Shown: positions 1 to 8,851, counted from the first letter of the stretch. The stretch: DNA of 34,974 bases from Candidatus Enterococcus stercoripullorum (GCA_019120335.1 DWVH01000062.1:1-34974), one strand, 5' to 3'. Numbers and translations are program-made. Notes: a model not told the origin generated them from the letters alone.

Positions 1-150
1 TGTAAGCCATGATTCCATTATATCATATACAACCATATACAACAATATAAATTTTAGAAAAAGCGAAAAAAATACAGTTCTATCAAGCGGTAAAGACGGA
101 TTTGCGAAATATAAAGTGATAAACTCGGGAAGCAGAAAGATAAAGAATTG
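1..150. other. Left flank without a recognised gene
   Basis: No coding sequence with a believable start and ribosome site is visible here. A 10-bp unit, CATATACAAC, occurs twice in tandem at 24-33 and 34-43. The stretch ends in a strong hairpin terminator, so it may be the 3' untranslated end of a gene lying left of the window. No part of the hsdM N-terminus, expected somewhere beyond the left end of the mobile element, is found here. Confidence 0.4.
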
Positions 151-188
151 TCGGTGTGGTCTTTGGACTGCACCGATTATTTTTTTTA
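151..188 (+). terminator. Rho-independent terminator
   Basis: An 11-bp stem (151-161 with 166-176, two G-U pairs) closes a TTTG loop and is followed by a run of T interrupted by one A. It would stop transcription entering from the left and insulate the defence operon that starts at 292. Confidence 0.8.
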
Positions 189-217
189 AAAATTAGTTCG
201 AGGAAAGGGAATAAAGG

Positions 218-248
218 TATACTATAAGTGCTCGTTTTATGGTATAAT
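218..248 (+). promoter_or_regulatory. Promoter and likely operator of the R-M operon
   Basis: TATAAT at 243-248 is preceded by TG at 240-241, giving an extended -10 (TGGTATAAT). No good -35 is present at the 17-bp distance. An imperfect inverted repeat, TATACTATAA (218-227) and TTATGGTATA (237-246), 9 of 10 matching with a 9-nt spacer, overlaps the -10. It is placed as an autoregulatory operator would be for the HTH protein encoded 44 nt downstream. The promoter is seen; the operator role is inference. Confidence 0.6.
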
Positions 249-291
249 AAGGGCGATATGATTTTAACGAGAAGACGACTGGAGGTTAGTC

Positions 292-513
292 ATGTCAAAA
301 TTTAGCTATAAAAAATTGTTTAAAAAATTGATAGATAAGGATATGAAAAACACTGAGCTTATGAAAAAGGCAAAAGTGAGTAAAAGTACATTCTATAAAA
401 TAAAAAATGGTGAAAATGTCACAACTGATGTGTTACTAAGGATATGCAATGTATTGGAATGTGATATTTCAGAAATTGTAGAATGTGTTAATGATTCTTC
501 GGAGGGAATATAG
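292..513 (+). CDS. Small HTH (Cro/CI, XRE-type) regulator, likely R-M controller
   Basis: This 73-residue protein is almost wholly a helix-turn-helix domain: the helices around residues 18-45 contain the pattern [21 protein letters not shown], followed by a third helix ending [10 protein letters not shown] strong GGAGG at 281-285 sets the start. The gene stops one base before the methyltransferase start, so the two are translationally coupled. Small XRE proteins in front of type II R-M genes often delay nuclease expression during entry into a new host. That role is inferred from position and from the inverted repeat over its promoter. It could also regulate other genes of the element. Confidence 0.8.
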   Translation: MSKFSYKKLFKKLIDKDMKNTELMKKAKVSKSTFYKIKNGENVTTDVLLRICNVLECDISEIVECVNDSSEGI

Positions 514-514
514 T

Positions 515-1537
515 ATGAATTTGATAAGCTTGTTTTCAGGAGCTGGAGGATTAGATTTAGGCTTTGAAAAAGCTGGATTTAATGTAGTGGCTGCAAATGA
601 ATATGATAAAACGATTTGGGAAACATATGAAAAAAACCATAAAACAAAACTTATTAAAGGAGATATTTGTGGTATTCCTTCAGATATGTTTCCTGAATGT
701 GATGGTATTATAGGTGGACCGCCATGCCAATCATGGAGTGAGGCTGGTTCGTTAAAGGGAATAGAAGATCCTCGCGGACAATTATTTTATCAATATATAC
801 GCATTTTAAAGGATAAACAACCAAAATTTTTCCTTGCTGAAAATGTTAAAGGAATGATGGCTAAAAGGCATAATGCTGCCGTTGAGAATATAGTTTCTCA
901 ATTTGAAGAGGCTGGATATGATGTTTTTATTCATTTGTTAAATGCAAGTGACTATGGGGTTCCACAAGATAGAAAAAGAGTTTTTTATGTAGGGTTTAGG
1001 AAGGATTTGAAAGTTGAATTTGAAGCTCCAAAACCTTATGAAGCTAAATTGACTTTTAAAGATACAATTTTCGATTTGAAAGACTCTGCAATACCAGCAT
1101 TAGAAAGAAATAAAACGAATGGTAATAACTGTAAGGTTTTGAATCATGAGTATTTTGTTGGTGCATACTCACCTATTTTCATGAGTAGAAATAGAGTGAG
1201 ACAGTGGGATGAGCAGGCATTTACAGTTCAAGCTTCAGGAAGACAATGTCAGTTACATCCTCAGGCACCAGTAATGCCTAAAGTAGAAAAAAATAAAAAT
1301 ATATTTGAACCAGGGAAAGAAAACCTTTATAGAAGACTAACGGTGCGAGAGTGTGCAAGAATTCAAGGATTTCCGGATAATTTCAAATTTTATTATACAA
1401 ACTTAAACGATGCCTATAAAATGATTGGCAATGCTGTGCCAGTAAATCTTGCATTTGAAATGGCTAAAGCAATTCTATCTGCTATAGATAATTCAAGTGT
1501 AAATAGCAATCTATTAAAAACTGGTACAGATAGTTAA
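515..1537 (+). CDS. HaeIII-like DNA cytosine-5 methyltransferase (predicted GGCC)
   Basis: This 340-residue C5 methyltransferase transfers a methyl group from S-adenosylmethionine to cytosine, protecting DNA from the nuclease encoded next. The motifs are in order: [11 protein letters not shown] (motif I, residues 7-17), GGPPCQSW with catalytic Cys71, ENVKG (motif VI), QDRKRV (motif VIII), [15 protein letters not shown] (motif IX) and GNAVP (motif X). The catalytic Cys is also residue 71 in M.HaeIII, and the sequence closely resembles what I recall of that enzyme throughout, including the stretch RNRVRQW before motif IX. Start 515 is chosen over an upstream in-frame ATG at 485 because GGAGGG (501-506) precedes it and family members begin [13 protein letters not shown] specificity is inferred from this resemblance. 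Confidence 0.93.
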   Translation: MNLISLFSGAGGLDLGFEKAGFNVVAANEYDKTIWETYEKNHKTKLIKGDICGIPSDMFPECDGIIGGPPCQSWSEAGSLKGIEDPRGQLFYQYIRILKDKQPKFFLAENVKGMMAKRHNAAVENIVSQFEEAGYDVFIHLLNASDYGVPQDRKRVFYVGFRKDLKVEFEAPKPYEAKLTFKDTIFDLKDSAIPALERNKTNGNNCKVLNHEYFVGAYSPIFMSRNRVRQWDEQAFTVQASGRQCQLHPQAPVMPKVEKNKNIFEPGKENLYRRLTVRECARIQGFPDNFKFYYTNLNDAYKMIGNAVPVNLAFEMAKAILSAIDNSSVNSNLLKTGTDS

Positions 1538-1550
1538 TTGGAGGTTAGTC

Positions 1551-2516
1551 ATGAGCAATAAAAGTAATAATCAAGGAAGAGCATATGAGTTTTCCTATTT
1601 AATTACATTATTTGAAGAAATATCTAAAATAAGACCAGCAAAGATAGAAGAAAATAGTAGTTACTTTGCAGCAGAAAGAGCATGGAATACTTTAACTGAC
1701 TCTGAAAAAACAATATATAAAGTTAGTGCCTTAGCAGGAGTCAACACTATATTTGATCTTGAACCTTTGATTTTAGATGATGGGGACGATGAGCTTGAAC
1801 TCAAAATTCAATCGGATGATAAAGGTAAGGAAGGCGATGTAAGAGATGTTTTGATTATTAGAAGAGGGATTGAATGGGAAATAGGTTTAAGTGTTAAGCA
1901 TAATCATTTTGCTGTAAAGCATAGTAGACTGTCAAAGAATTTAGATTTTGGCAATAAATGGTATGGGGTAGATTGTTCAGAACAATATTGGGAAGATATA
2001 AAACCTGTATTTGAATATCTTGATGTTGAGAAACAAAAGGACTCTAAGTGGAGTGATTTACCTAATAAAGAAGATGATGTATATGTTCCGCTACTAAATG
2101 CGTTCAAAGGTGAATTGGAAAGACAAAATCATTTGTTTGGGAAAGATATACCAAAACTTATGGTTGAGTATTTACTTGGAGAATTTGATTTTTATAAAGT
2201 TATTGGAATTGATAGCAAAAGAACAACTCAAATTCAAAGCTATAATCTAAGAGGAACATTAAATAGACAAGGAAATGGTCGTAAAAGAAGTATTGAATTA
2301 CCAATATCAACGCTACCAACACGAATTGTAAGCTTGGAGTATAAACTAGGTAGTAAAAATACATTGGAATTATATCTTGATGGTGGTTGGCAATTCAGTT
2401 TTAGAATCCACAATGCATCTACAAAGGTTGAGCCGAGTCTTAAGTTTGATATACAAATAATAGGTATGCCAACAACTATTATTTCGATAGATTGCAGATG
2501 GTCAGGAGATATGTAA
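1551..2516 (+). CDS. HaeIII-like type II restriction endonuclease
   Basis: This 321-residue protein begins NNQGRAYEFSYL, a hallmark of the HaeIII restriction enzyme family (Pfam RE_HaeIII), which cuts unmodified GGCC. Candidate catalytic residues of the PD-(D/E)xK type are the acidic pair in GDVRD (about residues 100-104) and the E and K of WEIGLSVKHNH (about 113-123). It lies 13 nt after the methyltransferase. Its ribosome site and start, TGGAGGTTAGTCATG (1539-1553), repeat exactly those of the HTH gene (280-294), which may matter for timing of expression. The frame is intact with no sign of decay. The family call rests on remembered sequence features and on the HaeIII-like methyltransferase beside it. 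Confidence 0.88.
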   Translation: MSNKSNNQGRAYEFSYLITLFEEISKIRPAKIEENSSYFAAERAWNTLTDSEKTIYKVSALAGVNTIFDLEPLILDDGDDELELKIQSDDKGKEGDVRDVLIIRRGIEWEIGLSVKHNHFAVKHSRLSKNLDFGNKWYGVDCSEQYWEDIKPVFEYLDVEKQKDSKWSDLPNKEDDVYVPLLNAFKGELERQNHLFGKDIPKLMVEYLLGEFDFYKVIGIDSKRTTQIQSYNLRGTLNRQGNGRKRSIELPISTLPTRIVSLEYKLGSKNTLELYLDGGWQFSFRIHNASTKVEPSLKFDIQIIGMPTTIISIDCRWSGDM

Positions 2517-2517
2517 T

Positions 2518-4710
2518 ATGAAAAGTTATTTTGAACCCACAGGCAGACTTGTAATGTCAATTGGTAAAGATTTAATTAAAGATCTTCCGGCAGCCATAGT
2601 TGAACTTGTGAAAAATTCATATGATGCAGATGCTACTTATGTAAAAATAACATATAGAAAAGACAATAATATATTAGAAATTATTGTTGAGGATGATGGA
2701 CATGGTATGAGTCAAGAAACTGTCTTAGGGGCATGGATGGTACCATCAACTGATTATAAATTGAAAAAGAAAAAGAGTCCTAAAGGAAGAATATATCAAG
2801 GTAGAAAAGGAATTGGGCGTTATGCGGTATCATTGCTTGGCAATAAACTGGAATTAATTACCATAAAAGATTCTATCAAAACATCGGCATTTTTTGATTG
2901 GAATGAATTTAATTCAGAAAAGAAACTTAGTGAAATACCAATTACGATTACTACTTGTAAAACGGTTGATCATAGTGGAACTAAGCTCATTATTACAAAT
3001 GAATATAGCAATGGGCTTGTTGATGAGATTAATGAGTCTGATGTGCAAAAAATTGAAAAGGAACTATCTAAACTTCTATCAAATATAGATGACTTTAGGA
3101 TAGAAGTTTGTTATAAGGATTTTTATATTGATAGAGCTAAAAATATATGTAAAATAATTTCACAATTAGAGTTTGATGATGCTTGGCATTATAGATTAAC
3201 TGGCAAGGTAAATGCTGATTTTAGTTATGAATTAACATACTATAATTTTTATACAAAAGAAAAAAAATCATTCAATAGTAGCTTTGCAGATGATAAGATT
3301 TTAATGGAGAATTCAGCATCTTGTGGAGATGTGTGCATTGATTATAGAGTTTATGATAAAGATCCTCATGGAATAGAAGTAATAATGAATTTCATAAATG
3401 GGAATCAAAATACAAAACTATCAAAAACTGATGTAAGAAATATGTTAATAGACCAATCAGGTATAAGTATATTCAGAAGCGACTTTAGAATAAGACCATA
3501 TGGAGATAAGGGATTTGATTGGTTAAATTTAGATTCTAAGCGTGTTCAGAATCCGAGTATGTCAATTGGTTCTGAACAAATTAATGGCAGGATTAGTATA
3601 GAATCTGAGGAAAAATCAGGATTGAAAGAAAAAAGTGCTAGAGACGGATTATATGAAAACACGAACTACTATGCTTTGCAGAGAGTGGCAAATTTGAGTC
3701 TTAATATATTACAGAGAGAAAGATTTAATTACAGACAAAAGACTGCTAAGAAAAAGCCTGAAGCAATAGATAAACTCTTTGATTTCAGTCATACTAATGA
3801 AAAGATGGAAAAAGCAGTTGAAAAAGCTTATAAAAATTTAAAAAAATATCCTGATAAAACCGATGAACACATCAGTATATTGAATCAAGAAATAAGCAAA
3901 GAGATACAAGCATTAGAAAAGGAGAAGGAGGTAGAATTTTTAGAAGTAAAGGAAACTATCGCTATATACCAAAAGCAAACAACATTAGGTAATGTTATCA
4001 GTGTAGTGTTACATGAAGGAAGAAAACCTCTTACATGGTACACCAACAAATTACCACAGATGAATCGTAAACTAAAAAAATTAGAAGACAAGAAAGAAAT
4101 CAGTGTTATTGTTTATGAAGATTTGTCAAGTGACATTAAAAAATTGGACTATGAAGCAAGACAAATGAGTGGTTTTTTTGAGCGATTAGATCCATTAGCA
4201 TCTAATAAAAGAAAGAAAAAGAGAAAAGTTAATGTTGATGAAAAAATAAAAGCGGTGGTTGGTATATTTGAATCAAAAATAGAGGAAGAAAACATAACTA
4301 TTGAATATGACCTAGACAAGAATATTATGTTGGATGTAGTTGAAGAAGATTTATATATGGCATTAACAAATATTATAGATAATGCTGTATTTTGGGTTCA
4401 ATATACAAAATGTAATAATAAAGTGATAAAAATAAGATTGTACGGTAGTCCGGACGATGTAACTATAGAAATTAGTGATAATGGTCCGGGGATTCCTACA
4501 GAAGATATAATAGACAATTTATTATTTTTGCCAGGATATTCAAGGAAAAATACTGTATTAGAAGAAAATGGTACTGGATTAGGTCTTTCTATTGCAGGAG
4601 AAGCTATCCAACGAAATAAGGGTATATTAGAAGCTATAGATTCCCCAAATGGTGCATTATTCAGAATAAGCTTCAGAAAGGAGACCAATAATACTGATGA
4701 GGGATATTAA
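2518..4710 (+). CDS. Dual-ATPase protein: N-terminal GHKL (MORC/Hsp90-like) plus C-terminal histidine kinase
   Basis: This 730-residue soluble protein has two Bergerat-fold ATPase domains. The first has ELVKNSYDADA (N-box, E29 and N33), DDGHGM (59-64) and GRKGIGRYA (95-103), as in Hsp90, MutL and MORC-type ATPases. A lysine-rich coiled-coil region follows (about 415-490). The C-terminal part has LHEGRKPL with His499, which resembles a histidine-kinase H-box, then DNAVFW (N622), SDNGPGIP (D654) and GTGLGLS (from G685). The gene starts 2 nt after the nuclease stop codon and overlaps the receiver gene by 14 nt. No membrane segment or classical sensor domain is seen. GHKL ATPases next to R-M genes are known, but the function here is unknown; a DNA- or phage-sensing ATPase that signals to the receiver protein is inference. 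Confidence 0.85.
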   Translation: MKSYFEPTGRLVMSIGKDLIKDLPAAIVELVKNSYDADATYVKITYRKDNNILEIIVEDDGHGMSQETVLGAWMVPSTDYKLKKKKSPKGRIYQGRKGIGRYAVSLLGNKLELITIKDSIKTSAFFDWNEFNSEKKLSEIPITITTCKTVDHSGTKLIITNEYSNGLVDEINESDVQKIEKELSKLLSNIDDFRIEVCYKDFYIDRAKNICKIISQLEFDDAWHYRLTGKVNADFSYELTYYNFYTKEKKSFNSSFADDKILMENSASCGDVCIDYRVYDKDPHGIEVIMNFINGNQNTKLSKTDVRNMLIDQSGISIFRSDFRIRPYGDKGFDWLNLDSKRVQNPSMSIGSEQINGRISIESEEKSGLKEKSARDGLYENTNYYALQRVANLSLNILQRERFNYRQKTAKKKPEAIDKLFDFSHTNEKMEKAVEKAYKNLKKYPDKTDEHISILNQEISKEIQALEKEKEVEFLEVKETIAIYQKQTTLGNVISVVLHEGRKPLTWYTNKLPQMNRKLKKLEDKKEISVIVYEDLSSDIKKLDYEARQMSGFFERLDPLASNKRKKKRKVNVDEKIKAVVGIFESKIEEENITIEYDLDKNIMLDVVEEDLYMALTNIIDNAVFWVQYTKCNNKVIKIRLYGSPDDVTIEISDNGPGIPTEDIIDNLLFLPGYSRKNTVLEENGTGLGLSIAGEAIQRNKGILEAIDSPNGALFRISFRKETNNTDEGY

Positions 4711-5842
4711 CTTTTTATTAATTGATGATGAACCAGAACAGGAAGCTATATTTAAAGAGGCTATTGACGAGATAAATGCAGAGAATACTTCAAATAACTT
4801 AACATATAAAGCAGTAAAAACGCCTGAAGAAGCTATGATAGAGTTATATAAGAATTATTTTCAAGCAATAATAATGGATTTAAAATTAACAAATGATGAT
4901 AATATAAGCACTGATGACGAACAAATATCAGGAAATATTTTGTTAAATCAAATAATACAAAAAGAGATAATCCCGATTGTGGTCAGAACTGGATTCCCAA
5001 GTAAAGTAAGCGACAATATTAACAAAAGCATAGTTAAAGTTTTATCTAAAGATAAACCTTTATATGATGTAATTAAGGAATTGATAGAAAAGTATAGTGA
5101 CTCAGTTTTTAAAATTTTTGGTTCAAGAGGAGAAATTAACAATAATATAAAGGAGCTGTTTTGGGAAGTAATGCCTATTTACTTTGCCAATGGAGATAAT
5201 GATATATCACCATTACCGCGGGATAAACAAGAAACTGTAATAATAAGATATATCTCAAGTTGGTTTTCTAACAAATATATGTTTGATGAGAAATATATTG
5301 ATGTTGAACCTATCGAAATGTATATGTTTCCAAATCCAATTAAACAAGTGTGTACATGCGATATTTATAAGAAAGCTGTCAGTGAAGATAATTATGAGTA
5401 TTTTATTGTGTTAACACCATCATGTGACCTTGCTAATAAAAAGGTAGATGAGGTGATATTGTGCAAAATAAAAAAATATGATGAAATACAGTCGTTTGTA
5501 GACCCATTGAATAGGTATAATAATGCGTCAAACAAAGATTCTTTAAGAGCAAAAAAAGCAAAGGACTCCTTATCTAAGTGGTTTAGGAATTCCCATCCTG
5601 ATTCAATGAGGTATCATTTTTTACCTAAAGTTAATAAATTTACTGGAGGGTTTGTGGATTTTAGATCTATAATATCTCTTGAATATGATAAAAATAGCGG
5701 AGATATTCTTAATGAAGAATATTCTAAAGTCGGTGTAATAACTGAAAGTTTTAAGAGAGATATAGTGTCAAGATTTAGTTCATATTATCACAGACAAGGG
5801 CAACCGGAATTTAATTGTGATAGTATTTTGAAAAATTTATAA
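4697..5842 (+). CDS. Response-regulator-like protein with uncharacterised C-terminal domain
   Basis: This 381-residue protein has an N-terminal receiver domain (about 1-130) with a complete active site: D10 and D11, phosphoacceptor D61 in IIMDLKL, T98 in RTGFP and K118 in LSKDK. The remaining ~250 residues match no DNA-binding output domain I recognise. They hold a TPSCDLANKK stretch and a C-terminal SSYYHRQGQPEF. The 14-nt overlap with the kinase gene implies coupled translation and a cognate pair. The output domain could be a regulator or an effector, and I cannot decide which from sequence. Spacing of 28 nt to the next methyltransferase suggests the same transcript. Confidence 0.8.
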   Translation: MRDINFLLIDDEPEQEAIFKEAIDEINAENTSNNLTYKAVKTPEEAMIELYKNYFQAIIMDLKLTNDDNISTDDEQISGNILLNQIIQKEIIPIVVRTGFPSKVSDNINKSIVKVLSKDKPLYDVIKELIEKYSDSVFKIFGSRGEINNNIKELFWEVMPIYFANGDNDISPLPRDKQETVIIRYISSWFSNKYMFDEKYIDVEPIEMYMFPNPIKQVCTCDIYKKAVSEDNYEYFIVLTPSCDLANKKVDEVILCKIKKYDEIQSFVDPLNRYNNASNKDSLRAKKAKDSLSKWFRNSHPDSMRYHFLPKVNKFTGGFVDFRSIISLEYDKNSGDILNEEYSKVGVITESFKRDIVSRFSSYYHRQGQPEFNCDSILKNL

Positions 5843-5870
5843 CAAATATATTTAGAAAGGAGGTGTGGTT

Positions 5871-7124
5871 ATGTTCAATATTCTGGATGTATTTTCAGGA
5901 GCGGGCGGATTAACTGAAGGCTTTAGATATAAAGATTATTATGATTTTATTTGTCATGTTGAGATGGACAAAGATGCCTGCTCTTCACTAGAGTTGAGAA
6001 ATATATACTATTATTTAAAAAATGAAAACAACCTCTCTCCTTATTTTGAGTATTTACAAGGTGATATTTCAAGAGATGATTTATGTTCCATAGTACCGAG
6101 TAATGTGACTAAGAATATTTTAAATGAAGAAATCAGCAAAGACACTATACCTTCAATATTTGAATATATAGACGAGCGATTGGGTGATAGAGAATTAGAT
6201 GGGATCATAGGCGGACCACCTTGTCAGGCGTATTCTACGATTGGAAGAGCAAACAATAGGGCTAAGAAGTCAACGGATAAAAGAATTTATTTATATAAAC
6301 ATTATTTAGATTTTTTAGATAGATACAGACCTAAATTCTTTGTGTTTGAGAATGTTAAAGGATTGCTCTCATTTAAGGATTTATCTGGTGACTTATTGCT
6401 CCCTAAAATAATTGGTGAGTTTAATGAACTTGGATATGTGGTCAACTATAAAATAGTGGATGCTAGTGATTTTGGGGTATCACAAAAGAGAGAAAGACTA
6501 ATCCTTGTGGGTTATAGAAAAGATTTGGTTTTAAAAAAATCTTTCTTTGACTACTTGTATGAGTATGTAGAAAATGCTCCGAAATTAAAAGAGTTATTTA
6601 ACGATCTACCAAGTATAAAAGCAGGAAAAGATGCAAATAAATATCGCTGCGAATGTTCAAGTAGTTTTATCGAAAAATACATTCGTAACAAAGAAGATGT
6701 TTTGACTCAGCATATTTCAAGACCGCATAATAAAAATGACTTGAAGATATATAAATTAGTATTAAAAGCTAAGAAAAATGGCCATAACTTGAAATATACT
6801 GATATACCAACAGAGCTACAAACACATTCGAATAAATCTTCGTTTTTAGATAGATATAAAGCATTAGGGTATGATTCCATAAGTCATACGGTTGTTGCTC
6901 ATATATCAAAGGATGGACACTATTACATCCATCCGGATCTAAAACAAAACCGTTCTATTACAGTAAGAGAAGCCGCAAGAATACAAGGATTTCCAGATAA
7001 TTTTTATTTTGAACATTCACGCACAGCTGCATTTAAGCAAATAGGAAACGCTGTTCCACCTATATTATCTAAGAAAATTGCAATGGCTATTATAGACTTT
7101 TTGGAAGAAAGGGAAGGAGAGTAA
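5871..7124 (+). CDS. Second DNA cytosine-5 methyltransferase
   Basis: This 417-residue enzyme has the C5 motifs: FSGAGGLTEGF (I), GGPPCQAYS with catalytic Cys118 (IV), FENVKG (VI), QKRERL (VIII), [17 protein letters not shown] (IX) and GNAVPP (X). It is only distantly similar to the HaeIII-like enzyme. It has a ~55-residue longer stretch between motifs I and IV and a different target region, so it probably recognises another site. Start 5871 is preferred over GTG 5865 because AAAGGAGGT (5856-5864) is properly spaced for it. No second nuclease gene follows; the relaxase gene converges 3 nt away. It may belong functionally to the kinase and receiver pair or may broaden protection. The target is unknown. 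Confidence 0.9.
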   Translation: MFNILDVFSGAGGLTEGFRYKDYYDFICHVEMDKDACSSLELRNIYYYLKNENNLSPYFEYLQGDISRDDLCSIVPSNVTKNILNEEISKDTIPSIFEYIDERLGDRELDGIIGGPPCQAYSTIGRANNRAKKSTDKRIYLYKHYLDFLDRYRPKFFVFENVKGLLSFKDLSGDLLLPKIIGEFNELGYVVNYKIVDASDFGVSQKRERLILVGYRKDLVLKKSFFDYLYEYVENAPKLKELFNDLPSIKAGKDANKYRCECSSSFIEKYIRNKEDVLTQHISRPHNKNDLKIYKLVLKAKKNGHNLKYTDIPTELQTHSNKSSFLDRYKALGYDSISHTVVAHISKDGHYYIHPDLKQNRSITVREAARIQGFPDNFYFEHSRTAAFKQIGNAVPPILSKKIAMAIIDFLEEREGE

Positions 7125-7127
7125 GTT

Positions 7128-8459
7128 TTACCTCTCCATCTCTTTCCCCATATATTTCTCGTAATTTTTCCTGATTTGATACAATTCGGTCATCTCAGAT
7201 TTTGATGAAGAATACTCTTGCATAAGGGTATTCTTTTTTTCGTTCAGTTTTTCAAGTTCCTCAAAAAACTGCTTAGAATTAGGCATTTTAGAGTATGATT
7301 TTTTAAGGTCGGCAAGGGATTTTTCGTACAAAATAATTTCTGCTTTATGCTCACCGGCAAAGGCTTTATCAGTAGGTTCTTTCTTATATGCCTGATAAAT
7401 TTGGCGGTATTTCGTTACAGTATGGACTTGCTCCATAGTAGTGGAAAGAGTAGCTATTTTCTCGTCAAGCACCTTTATTTCGTCCTGTAAGCTTTGCCTT
7501 TTATCAGCACTTTTCTTGATAAAATCATCAAGATGAGCAAGAGACTTAAAGCCTTTTTCTCGCATTAAAATCACAGTATCTGAAGCTACTTGGAGGTTGT
7601 GTTTGGTAGCCCAGAATTCATATCCCTTGCTTGATTGTGCTTTCTCATTGTTCTTAATATCAATGATATTTCTGACACGCTTTTTAACGGCGAATGTCTT
7701 TTGATTGGCATTTTCTGAAATTCTTTCCTTGAGTCTTTCTTCCGTATAATCTTCTCCGATAGTCTTTGCTCTTGTAAATCTTTCCTTGTCTTTATGCTTA
7801 AAGGCGATGTGTTTACCGTACTTGATTTCATAGCCGAGATCCGCCATCCTCTTTAAGAATTCGTCCCAATCTTTGGATTGTTTTATCATCCTGTCAATAT
7901 CAAACTGAAGCTTACTTTTCCAAGAAGTACCATTTTTAGCTTGCTCATTTTCATACGAGGATTTACCGTTAGTCTTATACTTTTTCTTAAATCTTTCGTA
8001 GTATTCATCAATGACTGACAGGCTATTTTCTTTGCAGAGCTTATCGCTTTGATAACGGATTTGATGATAGCTTCTCTTGTTGGATTGATAGCATTTTCCT
8101 GTTACCATATTTACATTATTAAAAATGATATGGTTGTGTATATGCCCTTTGTCAATGTGTGTGGAGAGGATAAATTCATACTCATCTTTAAGTATTCTGT
8201 TGCAAAGCTCCAGACTGATTTGGTGTGCCATTTCAGGCGTAGTTTCGCCCGGCAAGAACGACTGAATTAGATGTCTTGCAAGCACAGAGCCTCGAACATT
8301 TGCTTCTTCTCTTCGTCTTAAAAATTGTGTATGAGCGGAAGCTGTGTGGCATTTATTGGTGCTGATTAAGATTTTTCCGTCCGTCTTCTCGGCATTGGTT
8401 ATATAGTCAATTGCCAAGTTCAGCGTAGATTTTATAGGGTGAATTTTCGTTATTGCCAT
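7128..8459 (-). CDS. Relaxase / mobilization nuclease (MobA/VirD2-type)
   Basis: This 443-residue protein nicks one strand at oriT and pilots it to a recipient cell. The metal-binding motif HIDKGHIHNH (H101, H106, H108, H110) is intact, and Y19 in AIDYITN is the likely nicking tyrosine. The N-terminal ~230 residues form the relaxase domain; residues ~290-443 are charged and likely coiled coil. The start overlaps the mobC stop (TAATG), so the two are co-translated. The gene runs on the minus strand and converges with the methyltransferase, with no visible terminator between them. In the absence of type IV secretion genes it would need a helper conjugative element. Confidence 0.92.
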   Translation of the reverse strand: MAITKIHPIKSTLNLAIDYITNAEKTDGKILISTNKCHTASAHTQFLRRREEANVRGSVLARHLIQSFLPGETTPEMAHQISLELCNRILKDEYEFILSTHIDKGHIHNHIIFNNVNMVTGKCYQSNKRSYHQIRYQSDKLCKENSLSVIDEYYERFKKKYKTNGKSSYENEQAKNGTSWKSKLQFDIDRMIKQSKDWDEFLKRMADLGYEIKYGKHIAFKHKDKERFTRAKTIGEDYTEERLKERISENANQKTFAVKKRVRNIIDIKNNEKAQSSKGYEFWATKHNLQVASDTVILMREKGFKSLAHLDDFIKKSADKRQSLQDEIKVLDEKIATLSTTMEQVHTVTKYRQIYQAYKKEPTDKAFAGEHKAEIILYEKSLADLKKSYSKMPNSKQFFEELEKLNEKKNTLMQEYSSSKSEMTELYQIRKNYEKYMGKEMER

Positions 8460-8818
8460 TACTTATCATCTCCAGTTTCGGCGGCTCTTCCAAGCAGAAG
8501 AGAGTGAATTTGCCATATCTCTTTTGAAATATGGTCTATTTGTTTTTTCATATCTTTGATGTCATCGCTATAGATAATTCCTGTAGAATTAACTCGTTTT
8601 GCAATCTGATTGATGTTGCTTGTAGCGTTATAAAGAAGTCCCTGTAAATCTGCAAAGGGTTGTAAATCAACCTGATAAATCTCTTTTTCAAGAACGCATT
8701 TCCTAATAAAAAGGTTCATATTTTTGCACTTGGCAAGTTTTCGTTTCTCTTCAAAAAGTGCCTTTTCTTTTTCATTAACTCTTACGATTAGCTGAATATT
8801 TCTTTCTCTGTTTTCCAT
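8459..8818 (-). CDS. MobC-like relaxosome accessory protein
   Basis: This 119-residue protein resembles MobC-family plasmid mobilization proteins: a basic N-terminal part (VRVNEKEKALFEEKRK) of ribbon-helix-helix type, followed by the typical GLLYNATSNINQIAKRVN segment (about 60-80). Such proteins bind oriT and help the relaxase open DNA. A ribosome site (GAAAGGAGAAAGAAA on the minus strand) lies just upstream. It is the first gene of a two-gene mob operon reading leftward. The adjoining intergenic region is the natural place for oriT. Confidence 0.85.
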   Translation of the reverse strand: MENRERNIQLIVRVNEKEKALFEEKRKLAKCKNMNLFIRKCVLEKEIYQVDLQPFADLQGLLYNATSNINQIAKRVNSTGIIYSDDIKDMKKQIDHISKEIWQIHSLLLGRAAETGDDK

Positions 8819-8851
8819 AGTTTCTTTCTCCTTTCAGTGAATTTCGGGGTC

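Noticed and set aside
24-43. Tandem CATATACAAC as plasmid iteron or attachment site
   Set aside because: Only two copies, no replication gene beside them, and no match to the right-end junction at 22310-22340.
2518-5842. Detocs-type defence system
   Set aside because: A kinase and a receiver protein are present, but no recognisable nucleosidase-type effector domain is seen, and the kinase has an extra GHKL domain.
8049-8270. 73-codon plus-strand ORF
   Set aside because: It lies fully inside the relaxase gene on the other strand, with no ribosome site or recognisable domain.
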